64,000 nucleotides of DNA from assembly GCA_035041965.1 (NCBI GenBank), contig JAPYMA010003048.1:1-64000 (forward strand). The letters are read 5' to 3'. Below are positions 39,420 through 53,703 of this stretch, one piece after another. Both the position numbers and the translations under genes were made by a program. The DNA is from Anisakis pegreffii. Its lineage: Eukaryota > Nematoda > Chromadorea > Rhabditida > Anisakidae. Every line of letters starts with the position of its first letter. The first letter of the stretch is position 1. The notes beneath the pieces were generated by a model. It worked only from the letters and a program-made list of their open reading frames with translations, was not told the origin of the DNA and ran no database searches.

Positions 39420-41120
39420 TTCACCTGGAGATTATCACCTTATTATAATGGTGGACTGATGGTTTCATCTTAACTTGATTTCTTCTTCCGGTAATTTGTT
39501 TGGATTGATGGTTTCATTTTAATTTGATTTGATTTCTTTCACCCTAAATTGATTTGGAATGGTTATTCGGTGACGGAACGGTTGGTTTGCCGATCACTCT
39601 GGGCGTTGCGATTATTTACTAGACTGGCATTCTGCTATGCTTAGTTATGCAAAGTATTTATGACAACAGACATTCATCATTGTTTGGCTGTGCGATTTTC
39701 AATACACCAACCGCTATCGATCTATTCGGTTACATTAACTCTTTACTGTTGATCCTGAAAGGGCATTTGTTTACTACTGTCGATTGATTTAAACAGGTAT
39801 TCTGGGCGATTATTGGACAACATGTTCAACTGATCAAACGAAATGTATCTTCTGCTTTATCTTGAGTCCCTAACTTTAGAAATCAAAGTTACAATTTCAT
39901 GAAGACAGACGATTCACAACAGTATTATCATTAGCTGTGCGGAAAGAAGCATGTCAAGGGAGAAAGAATGTGATATTGGTGATGACAAAGAATGTGATAA
40001 ATTCGTAATAAGCTGTAATTGCTGATTGAAAAATTCATTGTTCATCCAACAGTGGTGAATTTCTCGAGTGCATTACCAACATAATTAAGTTGTTACGATC
40101 CATTTGAAATAGTTTATCAAATATCAAACAACTATTTCTTCATTTTATTTCACATTTATTGCCGACGAATTACAACGTAAGCATTTTACATGCTTAGCGT
40201 TTGCTAGTGATTCCAAGCTTTCTAAGGATCGTCACAATACTCACTGTCAGTTAGATCTCCGTTTCAGCATCACTGAAATATGAAAGAATACGTGGAGTCT
40301 GATCAAATATTTCGCCATCAACTATCCAAAATAGTCTGCGATTTTCTGACAGTCCATTCGAGCTAACACTTAGATGTATCGTCACACTCACTTCATTTCA
40401 CAGCCAACTTCGAGTAGGATTCAGAAAACCATCGACTTTACATTACTACGTAACTTTCACCATTCAGCAGCAATTTTCTCACGACATAAATACTGACATA
40501 AAATGAACTGATAATTCTTCGCAATATCGATATGAGGATATGGTTTATTTCATTTCAGTGAGATATCGATATGAGGATATGGTTTATTTCATTTCAGTCA
40601 CAATGGATTGGCGCTTTTACGAACCTTTTATGGATTATATTAACATTTTACTTGCACACTGAGCAACTGATTGTTTGGTCATGAAGCGATTAATATGCCG
40701 ATCTTTAGGGATATATTCGGTTACAGTGATTACTTATTACTGATTGAGAAAGACTGTGACTTGCAACAATTATTTGTTTTCAATATCTACACCGAGAGAT
40801 CATTAAACGATCGGAGTATATTTTTGGTATCATTAAACGACTGAAGTATTGATTCGACCAATCGAAGTACATTTTTGGGTTTAAATGGAGCCAGTCTTCC
40901 TAGAAATCACTCAACAATGTGGGAGAGCAGCCCTACACCCCAGAGACTGTCAAATCAATAGCGGAGATTAGAATTTGATGAAAGCGGATGAATGATTTCG
41001 CTTTCATTATTAGCTGTTAGGAAAGAACGACATTAAGGGAGGAAGAATGTGATATGAGTGATAGCAGAAAGGCAGAAACTCATGTTGAGGTGTAATTGCT
41101 GATTACATGAATGGAGTGGA
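39420..41120. repeat. Diverged tandem duplication, about 1.0-1.1 kb per copy
   Basis: Matching landmarks appear twice in the same order. TGTTTGG...GCGATT lies at 39681 and 40672, TATTCGGTTACA at 39723 and 40714, TTAGCTGTNNGGAAAGAA at 39931 and 41010, and GTAATTGCTGATT at about 40016 and 41091. The offsets are 991 and about 1,080, so the copies also differ by indels. Neither copy codes for a recognisable protein. Confidence 0.65.
40524..40600 (+). repeat. 39-bp direct duplication
   Basis: ATATCGATATGAGGATATGG and the following TTTATTTCATTTCAGT occur twice with a 39-bp offset and are practically identical. The duplication is much younger than the larger one that contains it. Confidence 0.9.
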
Positions 41121-43595
41121 GGATTAAACTTCTTGAAATGATAGTTTTCGCTGTGCATTTTATTTGCATGGAAATTCAATTTTCGTAGCAATATCATGGA
41201 CATGAACAATTCCGTTTCAAATTCAATTTTATTGCGAATGATTCATCAGATAATCATTAACATATTGATGTGCACAAAATGCGATTTCTAAATGAAATGC
41301 CTCATTAAAATACAGATGGCGCACTACTTTGCTTTGAAATTTTGCATTGATATGAAGATGGATGGACAAATTAAATGGATGACTAGAACAGATATAAGAA
41401 TGCACTGTTTTAAACCGTGATGTAAAATGTATTGAAAAGCATATGAAGATGTGGTAAAAACGTCTGGAATGATAAAAGAAAGAAGCCACTATATTCAGAG
41501 GGTTTTGTGGGTCATTCCATTGAATTTTGATTGAAATTTTCGTTCGAGTTTGAAAGGCCGCTATTGATAAGGTGACTTCAGAAACGTGAAATTTATTGAG
41601 ATAAACTGGATGTATTGTAGATGAATTAATTTGATGAATTATTTTGATCAGCAATTGGTAACAAACACTTGCAATCAGAAATCATCATACTTCACTGATT
41701 GCACTCGAATTGAGCCACGCCTTCTTTTATCTGTTTTCATAAGACGGCGGCGTTCCTTCTTTTATGAGACACCACCGTCTAGAGAAGAGGCTTATAACGT
41801 GGGAAAGTGACGATCATATGAAATGCAACTTACACGAATACAAAAATCATCGGAAATGCTTGTAATTGGTGTTGATGCGCTCCTCAGAGCAAATATTCCA
41901 CATATGAGAACGATCATTTAAATGACAAATGTGGCCATACGAGCAATTTTATGATGTTACTAACGGTATTCTCACGTAAATTTACTCAAAACCAACAAAT
42001 TTTAGTGCGACAAAGGCAAGATGACTGGGTAAATAGGATGTTAGACGGGATGATAATGATATTTGACGTGAACAGTGAGAATGGTCGACGTGGAGTAGCA
42101 AACTGCAACAACACTGAGATGCGTTCGTGTTCAACGACACAATATTACGGCAGATTCCACAACAATAATTCCATCTGTGAAATGTCAGTAATGGTGACAT
42201 CAGAACTAGCGATCATAATAGATGTTGCATGACTCCAACAATTAATACAGCCACACAACACCTATCAAGCCGCACATACCACACCTAACCAATACATATG
42301 TCGATGAAAAAAACTAAGTCCCCATTCTCACATGGACATAGCCGCAAAACGCATCCAATCGTCTCATTGATAGCTTTCCTTGAAATGTCTCGTCGCTTAT
42401 AACAACACACTGTTACGGTCAGTGGCACAATGCCCGATTGGCGCTCTATCAAATTTGCTTGCATTTTGAAACAGAATTGAGGTTCGACAGAGCAAAAGAT
42501 GGGAAATGCGATAAGATGAAATCCTCACGGGTAAGGTAGGATCATAACCTTACAGATTAAGTGGGGTGAAGACCACATTTTGAAGCTCTTCCATTTGGTG
42601 ATGATCAAGGATCTGAAGTTTGCGCCTGAAAATGGTAAGGCTTCAACGATTCATCATTGATTCAACAACCAATATTATTCTGTGTGGTCAGTTGAAAAGT
42701 ATATTACTCACATAGAATGCTTGAGATAGAATTTTTGTTTCATTTGTTTCAGTACAGCTCAAGATAAGTAATGGCGGCGCATTGTTGAATTCATAGAAAT
42801 TTAGATTTTGAAGGAAGCTAACTGGCGAAGAAAATGGCACACAATTCAGAATGACGGAAAGCAAACAGCGATTAATGTAGGGAATTTAAGCAATTAACAG
42901 TGAGTGTGATAGTCTGGACTGAAATGCTTGCGATGTTCATAGATGTTTTCTGAAGTAAGAAACATCTTAAGTGACAAGGTAACTGAAGAAAATTATGGTT
43001 TTCTAATTTTGGTTATAATTGTAATTTATCGTTTAAATTCAAGTAGCAGTTGTCGTTTTCCGATGGTAACAACAAAGTATTGCCGTCCAATGCAAGGTTG
43101 AGGGTTCATTTCCTGATTGCGGAGGAAAGTTTCAGCCAGAACTAACAATAAGGAATGGGTCATTCAGAAGGGCATTAACACTGGTGATGTTTTCACGACG
43201 TGACCAGCAAAACAGTTTCGGTGCACATGAATATTATAGTATTCTTGAAATGAACACTTCGTATGCATCCCTCTTAGCTAGCTTTTAACATCAGTGTACC
43301 ATTGTAAGAACTGTTTGGAATCCTTGCAAAAAGAAAAAAAACTTGTAGTTTGGAAGATCTTTGGAATACTGAGCCATGATTGGACAACTTTGGAAAACTT
43401 ATGTAGAAAACCAATTAACAATGATTTGTCAACCTCCTCTATTCTCTCCTAATACCAGCAAAGTCTTCCTCTCCATCCATCTTCTATGAGAATCATTGGT
43501 TTAAGTCTTAGCACTTGATAGTTCTTCTCTTATTTTTAAAATAATATTTATGTACTCTTAATTTTTTAGAAACATTTTGAAGTTTTTGTCAGTTT
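41121..43595. other. Intergenic stretch before the 43.6-kb gene
   Basis: The longest frame (41229-41654, minus strand, 141 codons) lies between AT-rich flanks and has no family resemblance or clear splice sites. Nothing is confidently annotated. Confidence 0.4.
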
Positions 43596-46500
43596 ATGAA
43601 AAGATCATTAGTGGCTTCCAGCCGAGTGATTCTGCTCATTTCGATCACAATCTTATCATTTTCGGTAATAAGTAGAGTAGGAAATGAAATCAAGAGCTAA
43701 AAATTCCAGGAAGGAACTTTTGATGCTCACTAAATTTTTGTTCGTAATGAAGACAGAAGTTTTTTGACGTGATGCAATCAATGCGAAGGCATTTACGTCG
43801 AGAATCGACGCATTCAAGCGCACTTAATGCTCGTCTAGCGGTTCGTCAAGCCGTGGCCGACTTGGTGAATAATCCTGAAAGTACGCTTGCGAACGTTATT
43901 AGAAATGGTAATATCAAGTAAGTGGCGCCTGCTTTATTCAGTCTTAATGATTCACTTGTATACATTTACAATCATGATCACAATCTCTTCCCAGCACCAA
44001 ATCTAATCTCAAGTCGTAGTGTAAATGTAATTCTCGTCAGCTAGCAAAAATAAGTCATGGAAAGGGCTTTTGTAGGACACTTCAATCAATGCGTTACTTT
44101 TCACGAATTTTCAAAACTTTTTGGTTTTGTTACTTTTGACCTTTTCCCTATATTCGCAGCTTATGCTTTAAACGGCTGTTCTTTTTCTTGCAGCAATAAA
44201 CTCATAGATCCAATACATCGGCTCGTATTGGTTCAGTTGGAAAGTGTTTATGATAGAATACAGGTTTCGTACACTTTATTCTTGAATGTTAAAACATTTC
44301 ACCTATTTATTGTCAGCAATCAAATTTCTTTTCAAATGAACACTCGAAGAATATTATTTTGTAAGTATGCTTATCCTTGCTATGATTGATTGGTATACGT
44401 TCACTGTTTTGAGATGTGTTTCAGTGCGAAATATTATCATTGAGCAATACACCGCCTTCATCGCACTCCATTCTGAAATTTCTGCAACTCTATGATGGTG
44501 AAAGCAGCAAAGACATTGTTCAACGATTTGGTAATTTGTTCTAGTATTGCTTTACTCATCTCGAGTGTCATTCGTCCTTCTAATTGATGATGAGAAAATT
44601 TTATCAGTGTGGTGATAATTGATTTCTAGAAAACCAGTGTGTATCAGCACGAATGCGCGAAATTGATGAATGGAGGAAGATTGGTACGTCGCCATTGAAT
44701 CAACTACGAGCCGCACCAAAGCCTACAAATGTGCCACCACTTGATAAAAGTGCATTACTTAGCGACTCTGGGTGAGCCGTGATAACATTTTCAGCAATCA
44801 TTTATTACATTCTCACTTTAATGATCGTGAGACAGAATAAATTTCAGTGAATTATATCAGAGTTGAATGCAAAAGTTACATTTGTTGTTGCATACATCTA
44901 TAGTCACATTTTAGAAGTTCAGTTTCGTTGGATGAAGGAGTAAAAAACGAAGCAGTATCATCGGCTGTGTTATCGGATCGAGGTGTAACAGAGTCGATGA
45001 ACTCATCCGATTCATCGATGCATAAAATATGGTCACAATCGTCTCTGTCTGAACAGGCTAACGCCCGATCATCTTCTGTTTCTAGTCAACCGGCAGCATC
45101 TGATCATTTGATGGATAATGAACAAACCAATCAATTGGATGAAATTGCTAAAAAGGTTGGTATCATTCTAATCAATAACCGAGTGAATATTTTTCTAGCA
45201 AGAAGTAACGGAGTTAATATTAGAACTATCAGTGAAAACTCGGAATAATATCGAAGTAAAATTAATATTAGTCTATTTTCACTGAATTCTCTCGTTTGCT
45301 TTTATTCATATGTATCCCAATTATAAGAATGACTCACACACTTAATAATCAAGCACATTTAATGCAAACTTTATCGATTCGCAAGTGGGGGTCACGGCAC
45401 TTACCGTACAGTTTTAGGCGAAGACATAGATGTTTTTTTGGCATAGGGTTAACAGTTGGGAATGTAGAATGTTTTGCAAATTCGTTCTCGATGGAGTCAA
45501 GTGTTCACATTCGGTTCATTGAGAATCACGATTGTTTAGTGGATGCTACAAATAGATATTGTTGTGTGCAATTCGTTCGAATATTAAGGTAACCGCTCGA
45601 CTGATGAATGATGCATGTTTTGTTGAGCAGCTACGTATTGGAGGTTCATCTCTAACACGTGCGCCGAATGGTGTGCTCACTGGCGAATCAGATCTTGTTG
45701 AACATATCCAAAAGGTGGCTCAAGAGGCTCTACCAACCCTCCTCTCCAAAACCACTCTGATCCCATCAGTGCCCGTTTTAGAGATAGATGACGACTGTGC
45801 TTTCAATACATCTGAGGTTATTTTCAGAGGCGTTTGTTTAGTCGACTGTATATGAATGTTTTACGCATAATTGCCAAAACAGTTGTGTTTAAGCAGTATC
45901 ATTTGAAAATTTGTTAATCACTGTGAAAGAATTTTTCAGTTGCAGTTTATCATCATTCTCCGTTCCTAATCTGAATATATAAAAATTCATGGAAAATAGA
46001 AATATTCTTGATCGATTCTATATAAACGTTCACTGCGAAAGTATGATTAAAGGAGGACAGACACGGCGACAAGCGGGCAACCAGTGCAGCGACAAGATCG
46101 TCGCATCGATCCCAAGGCAATGCGACCACATCTCGTTACATACCGCCAATAAAACCGTCAACTGCAGAAGCATCGGTGGGTACTGAATGGCCTGAGCAGC
46201 AGCCGAATACTGTGACGGCAATGGTCGAAAAAGGTGTGAGTACAGAAAACGATCACTTGATCGCATCTCAAGAAAAACTCCGTAGCTCGAATCCAACCGA
46301 AGAATTGAGTGTTGGGCAAATTCCGCAGAAAGCGGTTGATAAACTTCTGTTAAGGTGAGTGTTTTTGATAGTTATTGATTAAGCAATCTTTGAACAGATT
46401 GGATGGTTAGTTGAATTTGTAGTGAGAAAAGCGAAAAGAGAATATTTTCGTGGATATATTCGCTCGAGGACAGCGTAGAATTATCTAAAAGCAAAAAACG

Positions 46501-47037
46501 GAGAAAACAGTAAATATTAATTTTTAAAAGAGATTTGGTTATGTTCTATTGAAAGGAAGGGAATCAATGTTGTGACGATTCGGAGTGATGGTAGTGTGCT
46601 GCCCACTTATAAGCAAACATCCAACAAGCGGCCATCAGTGCGAGAATGGCATCCCCCTTATTCTCACCGCGTCACCATCGTCACTTCTCCATCAAGGTCA
46701 CCTCGAACCATCGTCGATCCGACCGTCATTAGTGGGACCATTCACGGAAACGGTGATGATAATGAGCAGATCGGTACATTCTTGCTTTATGATGATCGAA
46801 TTTGATTGATTTTTGTGTATCTGTTGTGACGCGAAAAGCAGCGAATGCTCGAGAGGTTTAGGTTCAGAGGATAATGTGCGAATGACTATCGAAACTGTGA
46901 ACATTCTAACAAGAAAACTTTAATTTGCAGAATGTGTGTCTGCAATTAGCACGATGAGCAGTTCACGGATCAGCGCGTCACCCAAAGACTCGAGCAGTAC
47001 ATTGGCTCATATATCACCTTTACCTCATCACGATTAA
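43596..47037 (+). CDS. Uncharacterised multi-exon protein, Ser-rich, 519-547 aa
   Basis: Unrecognised protein, but the exon chain is convincing because phase closes across nine exons: 43772-43917, 44194-44263, 44425-44530, 44630-44771, 44915-45155, 45589-45816, 46053-46354, 46556-46773 and 46931-47037. They total 1560 nt or 519 aa. The N-terminal part is helical (SALNARLAVRQAVADLVNNP, then IDPIHRLVLVQLESVYDRIQ). The middle is Ser-rich, and a second helical block reads LVEHIQKVAQEALPTLL. The tail is Arg/Ser/Pro-rich and low in complexity. An extra 5' exon, 43596-43664, would splice to 43757 in phase and add 28 residues beginning MKRSLVASSRVILLISITIL, which resembles a signal peptide or membrane anchor, but its 43756 acceptor (AAGACAG) is poor. 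Exon 6 could instead start at 45631 (TTGAGCAG), removing 14 residues in frame. Exon 7's left edge is uncertain. The soluble reading suits a nuclear or scaffold protein. Confidence 0.65.
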
Positions 47038-50000
47038 GTAGGTGAATGCATCACTATCGACGAATATTTTTGTTGAACCATTTTTTACGTTCACTACCGA
47101 GGTTGAGTCGTATTCAGTTGTAAGATCGGAACATTGTGCGCTGTTCCAGATGTAGTGAACTTGGTTGTGTGTACAAATACGGATTATTTCATGACAACAT
47201 ATCGAAAGAACAGGTTGGTGCTGCTGCTGACTGTATCAGTTGTTCGTTTCTTGCTGAATCAGTCTCTTAATGATGAAATTATTTACGGCGTTCCACGGTT
47301 CGTCACATCACACCAGTTACTTGGAGCAGGCACATTTGCGTTCACCTTCATATCCGTGGTTTTTGTGATTTCCCCGTGCTGTCACATCAAATTGACGATG
47401 ATGGTATGCAGAAATGACGGAAGCTTGCATACTTCGAAGCCAAAACAAACGAAGTGAAATGTATTCGATTGCGTTGATATGTTACTATTTGATAAAGTAA
47501 CTGTTTGCATATGATCTCGTGTTTTAAGTGTAAATGTCATGTTATCTTTACTTAACATTGTGTCAAGTTAATGTTTCATTGCTCGATTGTATTTATTGTC
47601 TGAATTCACATTCATAAATTTGTTCGTATATGTGGTTGGCTCGTATCTAAAGTGCATCGCTGTAAATTGTAAGCAGCATGATATAATGCGAACACTTTAG
47701 CCATAGGCTCTGACCACATCTAACTAGCAGGTATGAATATATAAAAGTTCGATGTTGTTTAGGAAAGTGTAAGACATGACAAAGAATTGACAGTCATCAC
47801 AGGAATAAAGAGGCTTGCCAGAATCCCAATGCTGTTTCCTAACTCACCACATTACAATTCGTCCACTTCCAGCTGATCATTCTTCTCATCAAAAAATATT
47901 GTGAAACAAAACTGGTAATCGCAAACATACAGTGCAAAAAAATGTATTAACTTATTTCAGAGTTAAATGTTTTTAAAAAATACACAGTTTCCAATATGCT
48001 GAGCGAATCTTGCAATAAATGTGTGCACATAAAATGAGTAAAAGAATCTGCAAACACATTTAGTTGCGGGCTTACCAAGCAATCGAACTAGTGCTTTTTA
48101 AATTGCTGGAAATTTATTTGTGAATTGTATTTAGAAGCAGTGAAAGCTAGAGACTAATATTTGAAATCGTCTCAGCACGACGGAAATGTTCAAACGATAA
48201 TGAATGTATCAAGGAAATAAAATAAATCATAAGAACGAAAAGAAATTAAAAATTTGATGACATTCATGTTCGATTCATGAAATTTTGTTTGAAATTGTTT
48301 GGATGCTACTTCATTGTGGAAACTGATCTTGATGAGCCTCAATCAAATGAGAATTGATCTTCTAAGCAGTTGGTTCCCTGAACAAGTACGTTGTTTTTGT
48401 ATGCATTATCAATGCAATGCAGTTTGCATCACATCAGATTTGATTTACCAGAAGGGGTTCAAAATCTTTTATCGATTATACGGAATTGATAATCGGTAGT
48501 TTGTTGAATTACGTTGCATATTTGTCGACGTGCTGTGACTGGATTTGCTGAAGCACATCATTTGCAGTCGAACCATACACAGCAATTGTAATATGAGCAC
48601 TTTCAACTAGAGATAGCAGTAACTGAAAATGCAGTTGCATTCAGAGTATTTTCAAGCTTTATCTTTTGCGGTGTTGAATTATGCCGTATAAACTTACTGT
48701 TGTGCCGATACATTGTCCCAATACTCGTATTATCGCTCTCTCGTTGCAGTGAATTTCATCGCTCACAGCTGAATAGAGCATATAGTAAAGCTGTGAATCT
48801 ATTATTTATTTGTTGGTTTATCTTAGAAAATGAATGTACCATTTTTATTCATTAAACAGCTAGCACTACTATGTAAGCACTCGTTTGAACATATGAGCTT
48901 GTGAGGTAACCTGCGCCTAGCAGTCTCAACCAATCCTAAGTCGTTTTGAGCAGCGCTTCTTAAACTTTTTACTTGTTCACTAGCGAATTCCAACTGTATA
49001 AAATAGCAATATAAGTTAAACATTTACTTTTGTCCACATTAATTCGTTGAAAAACTTTCAAAAAATCAAAAAACTCTTATTCTTGATTATTCGGTTTTCT
49101 AGATTCTTATTTTGGTTTCACGTTCTGTGTAATTCAAGAAGTGCTCTTTTAAGAGTGTTCTACGGCAAACTTGCAGTTCTTCGATTAAGTGTTCATACTG
49201 GGGAAAGGCGGAGTCTAGTTTGACGTTCAATAGGATGTTGTTGATGCTGCTGGCTGGCTGCATTCGTTGAGCATATGAAGCGAGCGGTTTGAAATAGTGG
49301 CCAGCAGTTTACGAATTAAATTACAATGAAAATACTGAATTGAATTTGGTGAATTTCTTGTGAGATTTCAACGCCACTTTACACGCATATGCATTGTTCA
49401 GAGATATTTGAAGTGAAGTTATTTTTTCCGTATTGCCACCGCTAGTCGCATTTTGCTTTATTTCAAAATCTATACTTGCTGATGTTTCATCAATTGCTCA
49501 CCAACAAAAAACCGCTTGCTCAGTTCCTCTCTTATTGAGGTTTGTTATGCGTAGTGACATCTGTTCAAATCTCGAAGTTTACCACTCCATAAATACTTTC
49601 TCGAAGACTTCTGGCTTTATTGCTGTCACATTTTGCGCATTGAAACTGCATATCCGTTTCGATTGTTCTATGAGCAAAAAAAGCATTTTGCTTACGTTAT
49701 AATTGAGTTGCAAATGATCATTTCCTTCGTTAGAATAGTGCATAAATGTGATTGTTTTAACATGAATTTCAAATTATTTGAAATGCTATAAGAATACATT
49801 TGCATTGTAATTCTTTTTTTTCACATGTTCTTACCGCACCAAGCAGGTTTTTATAAACAGTCATCAGTGCTTATTGGATGCTGAACATCAAAACTCATAA
49901 ATATTTCAGTTTTTATTTTTGACGTTCTACAATTTCAACAACAACATTTCAGCACGACGTGTGACGCAACAACTGAACGCGTTCCAGGTACGCTTATTCA

Positions 50001-53000
50001 TTGATACTTTCTTTTCGTGCGATCGTTTCTGCACAAATTCATTCCATCACGTTCACTGAAAAATCACTCAATGCTTTTCATCCAAAATTTTCACCAGAAT
50101 TTTGACATTTACGTTCACTCAAAATAACATCATCACAATTATCCTTCTCCACATATTCATCATCCAATACGGAGGTTGTGTGTTCAGTCCACGACTAAGG
50201 AAAATTCTCAGCACATCTCTAAAGTAGAGACTATAAGATTTGAGATCAATGCATATGCTAAATTTTCGTAAATACCAAAGGTGAAGAAAAATTACGGGTG
50301 CAGCTTGAGTGCATTTTCAGTGCTGATCAGTCGTCAAGAATTGTTGTTGTTCAGTGGTCGTTTATGAAGTTCACTTTGTAATGTACTCGAGCATTTATTT
50401 GCACATTGTGTGTGCAGTAATCATTTACGACAAAAATGACTTTGTAACAAACACCAATCTGCATTCTGTTTCTTCGTTTTATAATCGGAAATTGCAATTT
50501 TGATACCATTCATTAGTCGATTGCATTTGAATTATTTAGTTTATTGCTTCTGTCATACACAGTTGTTCTTATTGCTTAAATAAAGTGTATTCATGATGAC
50601 TTTTTTTGTTATCGTTTCGTTGTTGCTTCTTGGTTATTTGCAATTCATATGAAGGTATTAGATGAATTGGGACTTGAATTATTGAACGGAAGATTGTCAG
50701 TGATCTCATTGATCATTGATCAACGAGTTTTTAAATGTTGTATGCTTCTGAGATAAGATAAGTTAATTCGTATGCAGTTTCATGTCTTGAATCCAAATAT
50801 CAGCTCAGAAGTAGCTCATTGGCTATCTGTGCTTGACAATAATAAACGAAACACAATATTTATTATGGGTTGACCCAAATTTTGTTATAAAATCATTATT
50901 CTGATCTTGGAAACATTTTTGCTACAGATCAGTTTTAATCAGCACTGCAATGGAAACTAAGATTTTGACATTGCGTTCGTTTTATTGTATTGACTGTTGA
51001 TGAAGAAACATTCGATTTTTGATTCTGCATAATATTCTCATGTTGTTGCGTGCGAATCCCCTCCATGATTTTTGAATTTGTACACATAGTTTCATGTTTT
51101 TTCCTTCTTTTTGAAGTGCTTTTCTATTGGTGTTTATTTTGATCGCACAAGTTTCTGTTCTTTCTGTGTTCTTATTTTTATCATTCCTGTCTCTTTCATT
51201 CATTATTTCATCAATCTTAACAAATTTTTGTTCTCAAAATCTATTTTGCTTCATTTGGTCGTTCGAAGACAGACATTCGTCAGAATTTCCGAGTTGAATG
51301 CAAGCAAACTATCTGTGCTTGACAATAAGAATATTTCAAATCATCGTTGTGATCAATGCTAATCCCAGACTTCTACTTCCATTTAGAAAACTCATTATGC
51401 ATCTAGTCTTTTTAACATTCTCGCACATCGAGAATATAGTTGTTATAGGTGATAGAATTGCATATACTTTCCCCGGAGTCTACGATTTTCAAAGAAAATG
51501 CTCAACTTAGCACGTAAGTTATAATCTGAAACATGACTGTTGCAATCACGAACCTCTAAACTTTTGTGAAACTTCTGAAAACTTGAAAATGATAATTGGA
51601 TATTACAAACTCATTCAAAATTACGATTCTATATCATAAAACGATACTGTTGCTTATCTTCTTCCCTCTTGAAAATGATATGAAAAAGAAAACAAGCCTT
51701 ACGAGGAGTCGATTTTCTGAAGTTTTAGTTACAAAGCACATTGTATCATTGTTTGCAATCAACCGTCAGAAAGGGTTCGTTTCAAATCGAGATTGTTGTC
51801 GGTGAATAGTTACATAAGTCATTCATCATCTTCTTCGACATACTATGTATGCATTTTGCTGGCGGTTTTTTTTTTGCCAAACAATAAGGTGCATCATGTA
51901 ATTCGAAAGATATTTCATGAAGACTATCCGAAAACGACATTCGCATTTGTTGATATTTAGTGCACATGATGCTTTTTATGCGCTGCTCATACATCTTCAG
52001 TTATTTATTTCACACGCGTTGTTCTTTTCATCGATCTGTTTTCCACTCATTCGTTTTAAGACTATTCATAAAAATCTGAATAAACGTTCTACTTAAAATT
52101 TACATGCTGATGACATTGTTGGACTAACATTTGAACGGCAAACATTTTGAACCGTATTATGATTAGTTGACTTCGATAGTATTCACAATGATGACATAAC
52201 ATTCTCCGATTTGGTGAGAAATTATTCAGTGTTCTTTTGTTGACGTGTCAATAATCTATCTCATTTTCGTTGATCGATTTGTTGAAATTGATGCTGGTGA
52301 TGTTTGCTTGTGATGTGACAATAATCGTTTTTGTTTGCAAAACATATTTGCAGTGATCATTAAGCTGCAAAAGCTATGCATGCGACATCAATTTAATGCA
52401 GCGCTTCGATGAATTGACATCTTCAGATCAGTTTTCATTTGCGCAAACTTTAATGGCACACACCCACGTACAAATCACATTTTTGCATTAATTGACCAAC
52501 AGTTTAGAGTGGATTAACACAGCGCAGATATCGTTTCATCGTACTCTAAGTGTGATTACGATTGTTTTGTTTCGATTATTGTTGATGTAGTAGTTAGTTG
52601 CTCTCCAAAGTATAATCTTGCACATAAGCGTTTGTGTTCGTATCATAGCATATCAGATTATCGCAGTGTAAACTATTTGAATATTATTTTGGTCTGAATA
52701 TTATCAATCGATCAAATATTGTGTGCAAAGTTAGAAGAGCATACTTAAAGATAATTTTTTTGAAGTGATAATCCCCAAATTTGGTTTCAAGTGACGGGAA
52801 AATTTATAATTCTCATTGTAGTGTTTTTCCGCATTAAGTTTATTGATAATCATCTCATTGTTGTGAACACGTAACGGTCGATTTTGAGTTTATCAGCATT
52901 CACTGGAGAGAGAATTCCATCCATGAACGGCGTTTCCTTTTCGAGATTGTTTGCAGAATATTAGCCATTTTTTTCGTGACTACTTGGCTACAGAGCTAGT

Positions 53001-53703
53001 TCAGACGTTTGTCGTCGATGGACGAAGAAAAAAAAGTTAAGTCCAAGGATCTTGCATGGGTCCAAAGGAGACCAATCTTTAGTTGTTTTTTAATTTGATC
53101 CAAAAGGTTTTTGTTGTTATTGTATCATCATGAATTGTAACAATCATCATTTCCTTCTCCCTCCAGACGTTCAGTTTGCATATTACTCACGAACAAACAA
53201 CTGCCGTTCCGAAAGTGCATTACCTTAAATGTAATACATCATTGTTATTTTAATATATTGCCGCATCGTCATTCAGAAACAGCGAAATAATATGAACATC
53301 GGTGAAAAATGGGTGTACTGGTCGTAGTAACTCTCGATGGATGGATCATTCAATGTTATGTAAATTTGAGAAGTAGTTGAAAAAGAAGAAACCAATGACG
53401 AAAAAATAATGCATGATTGGAAATGCTAATGCAGCTCAGGGGTATGTTCGTGTGAATTTAAGCGAAGTTGCAAAAGGAAGTGAATTGAGAACTGAAACTG
53501 CAAAAAATCACTGAGGGTGAGTGCATAAAGGCCAACCACTGCAGCTAGAATTACTTTGGATTGTTACTTGCGCAGAAGGCCAGTGAAAAATTGAAAGGGG
53601 AAAAGATGCGCAATTATAAAAAGGCAAATATGATGTGTCAAGAGCTAGATGCGGTAGCTATCAACATAAAGCAAGCCAGTGGTTCAGTGTAATTGCTCGT
53701 TAC
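47038..53703. other. Gene-poor stretch after the 43.6-kb gene
   Basis: The beginning is probably the 3' untranslated region of the upstream gene; AATAAA at 47804-47809 is a candidate poly(A) signal. The frame at 47134-47457 falls in it. The remainder is AT-rich with short random frames and no recognised exons, transposon ends or RNA genes. Confidence 0.4.

Noticed and set aside
46030..46296. Minus-strand 88-codon frame
   Set aside because: Antisense shadow of an exon of the 43.6-kb gene.
47134..47457. 107-codon + frame after the 43.6-kb gene
   Set aside because: Falls in the likely 3' untranslated region and shows no motif or splice link.
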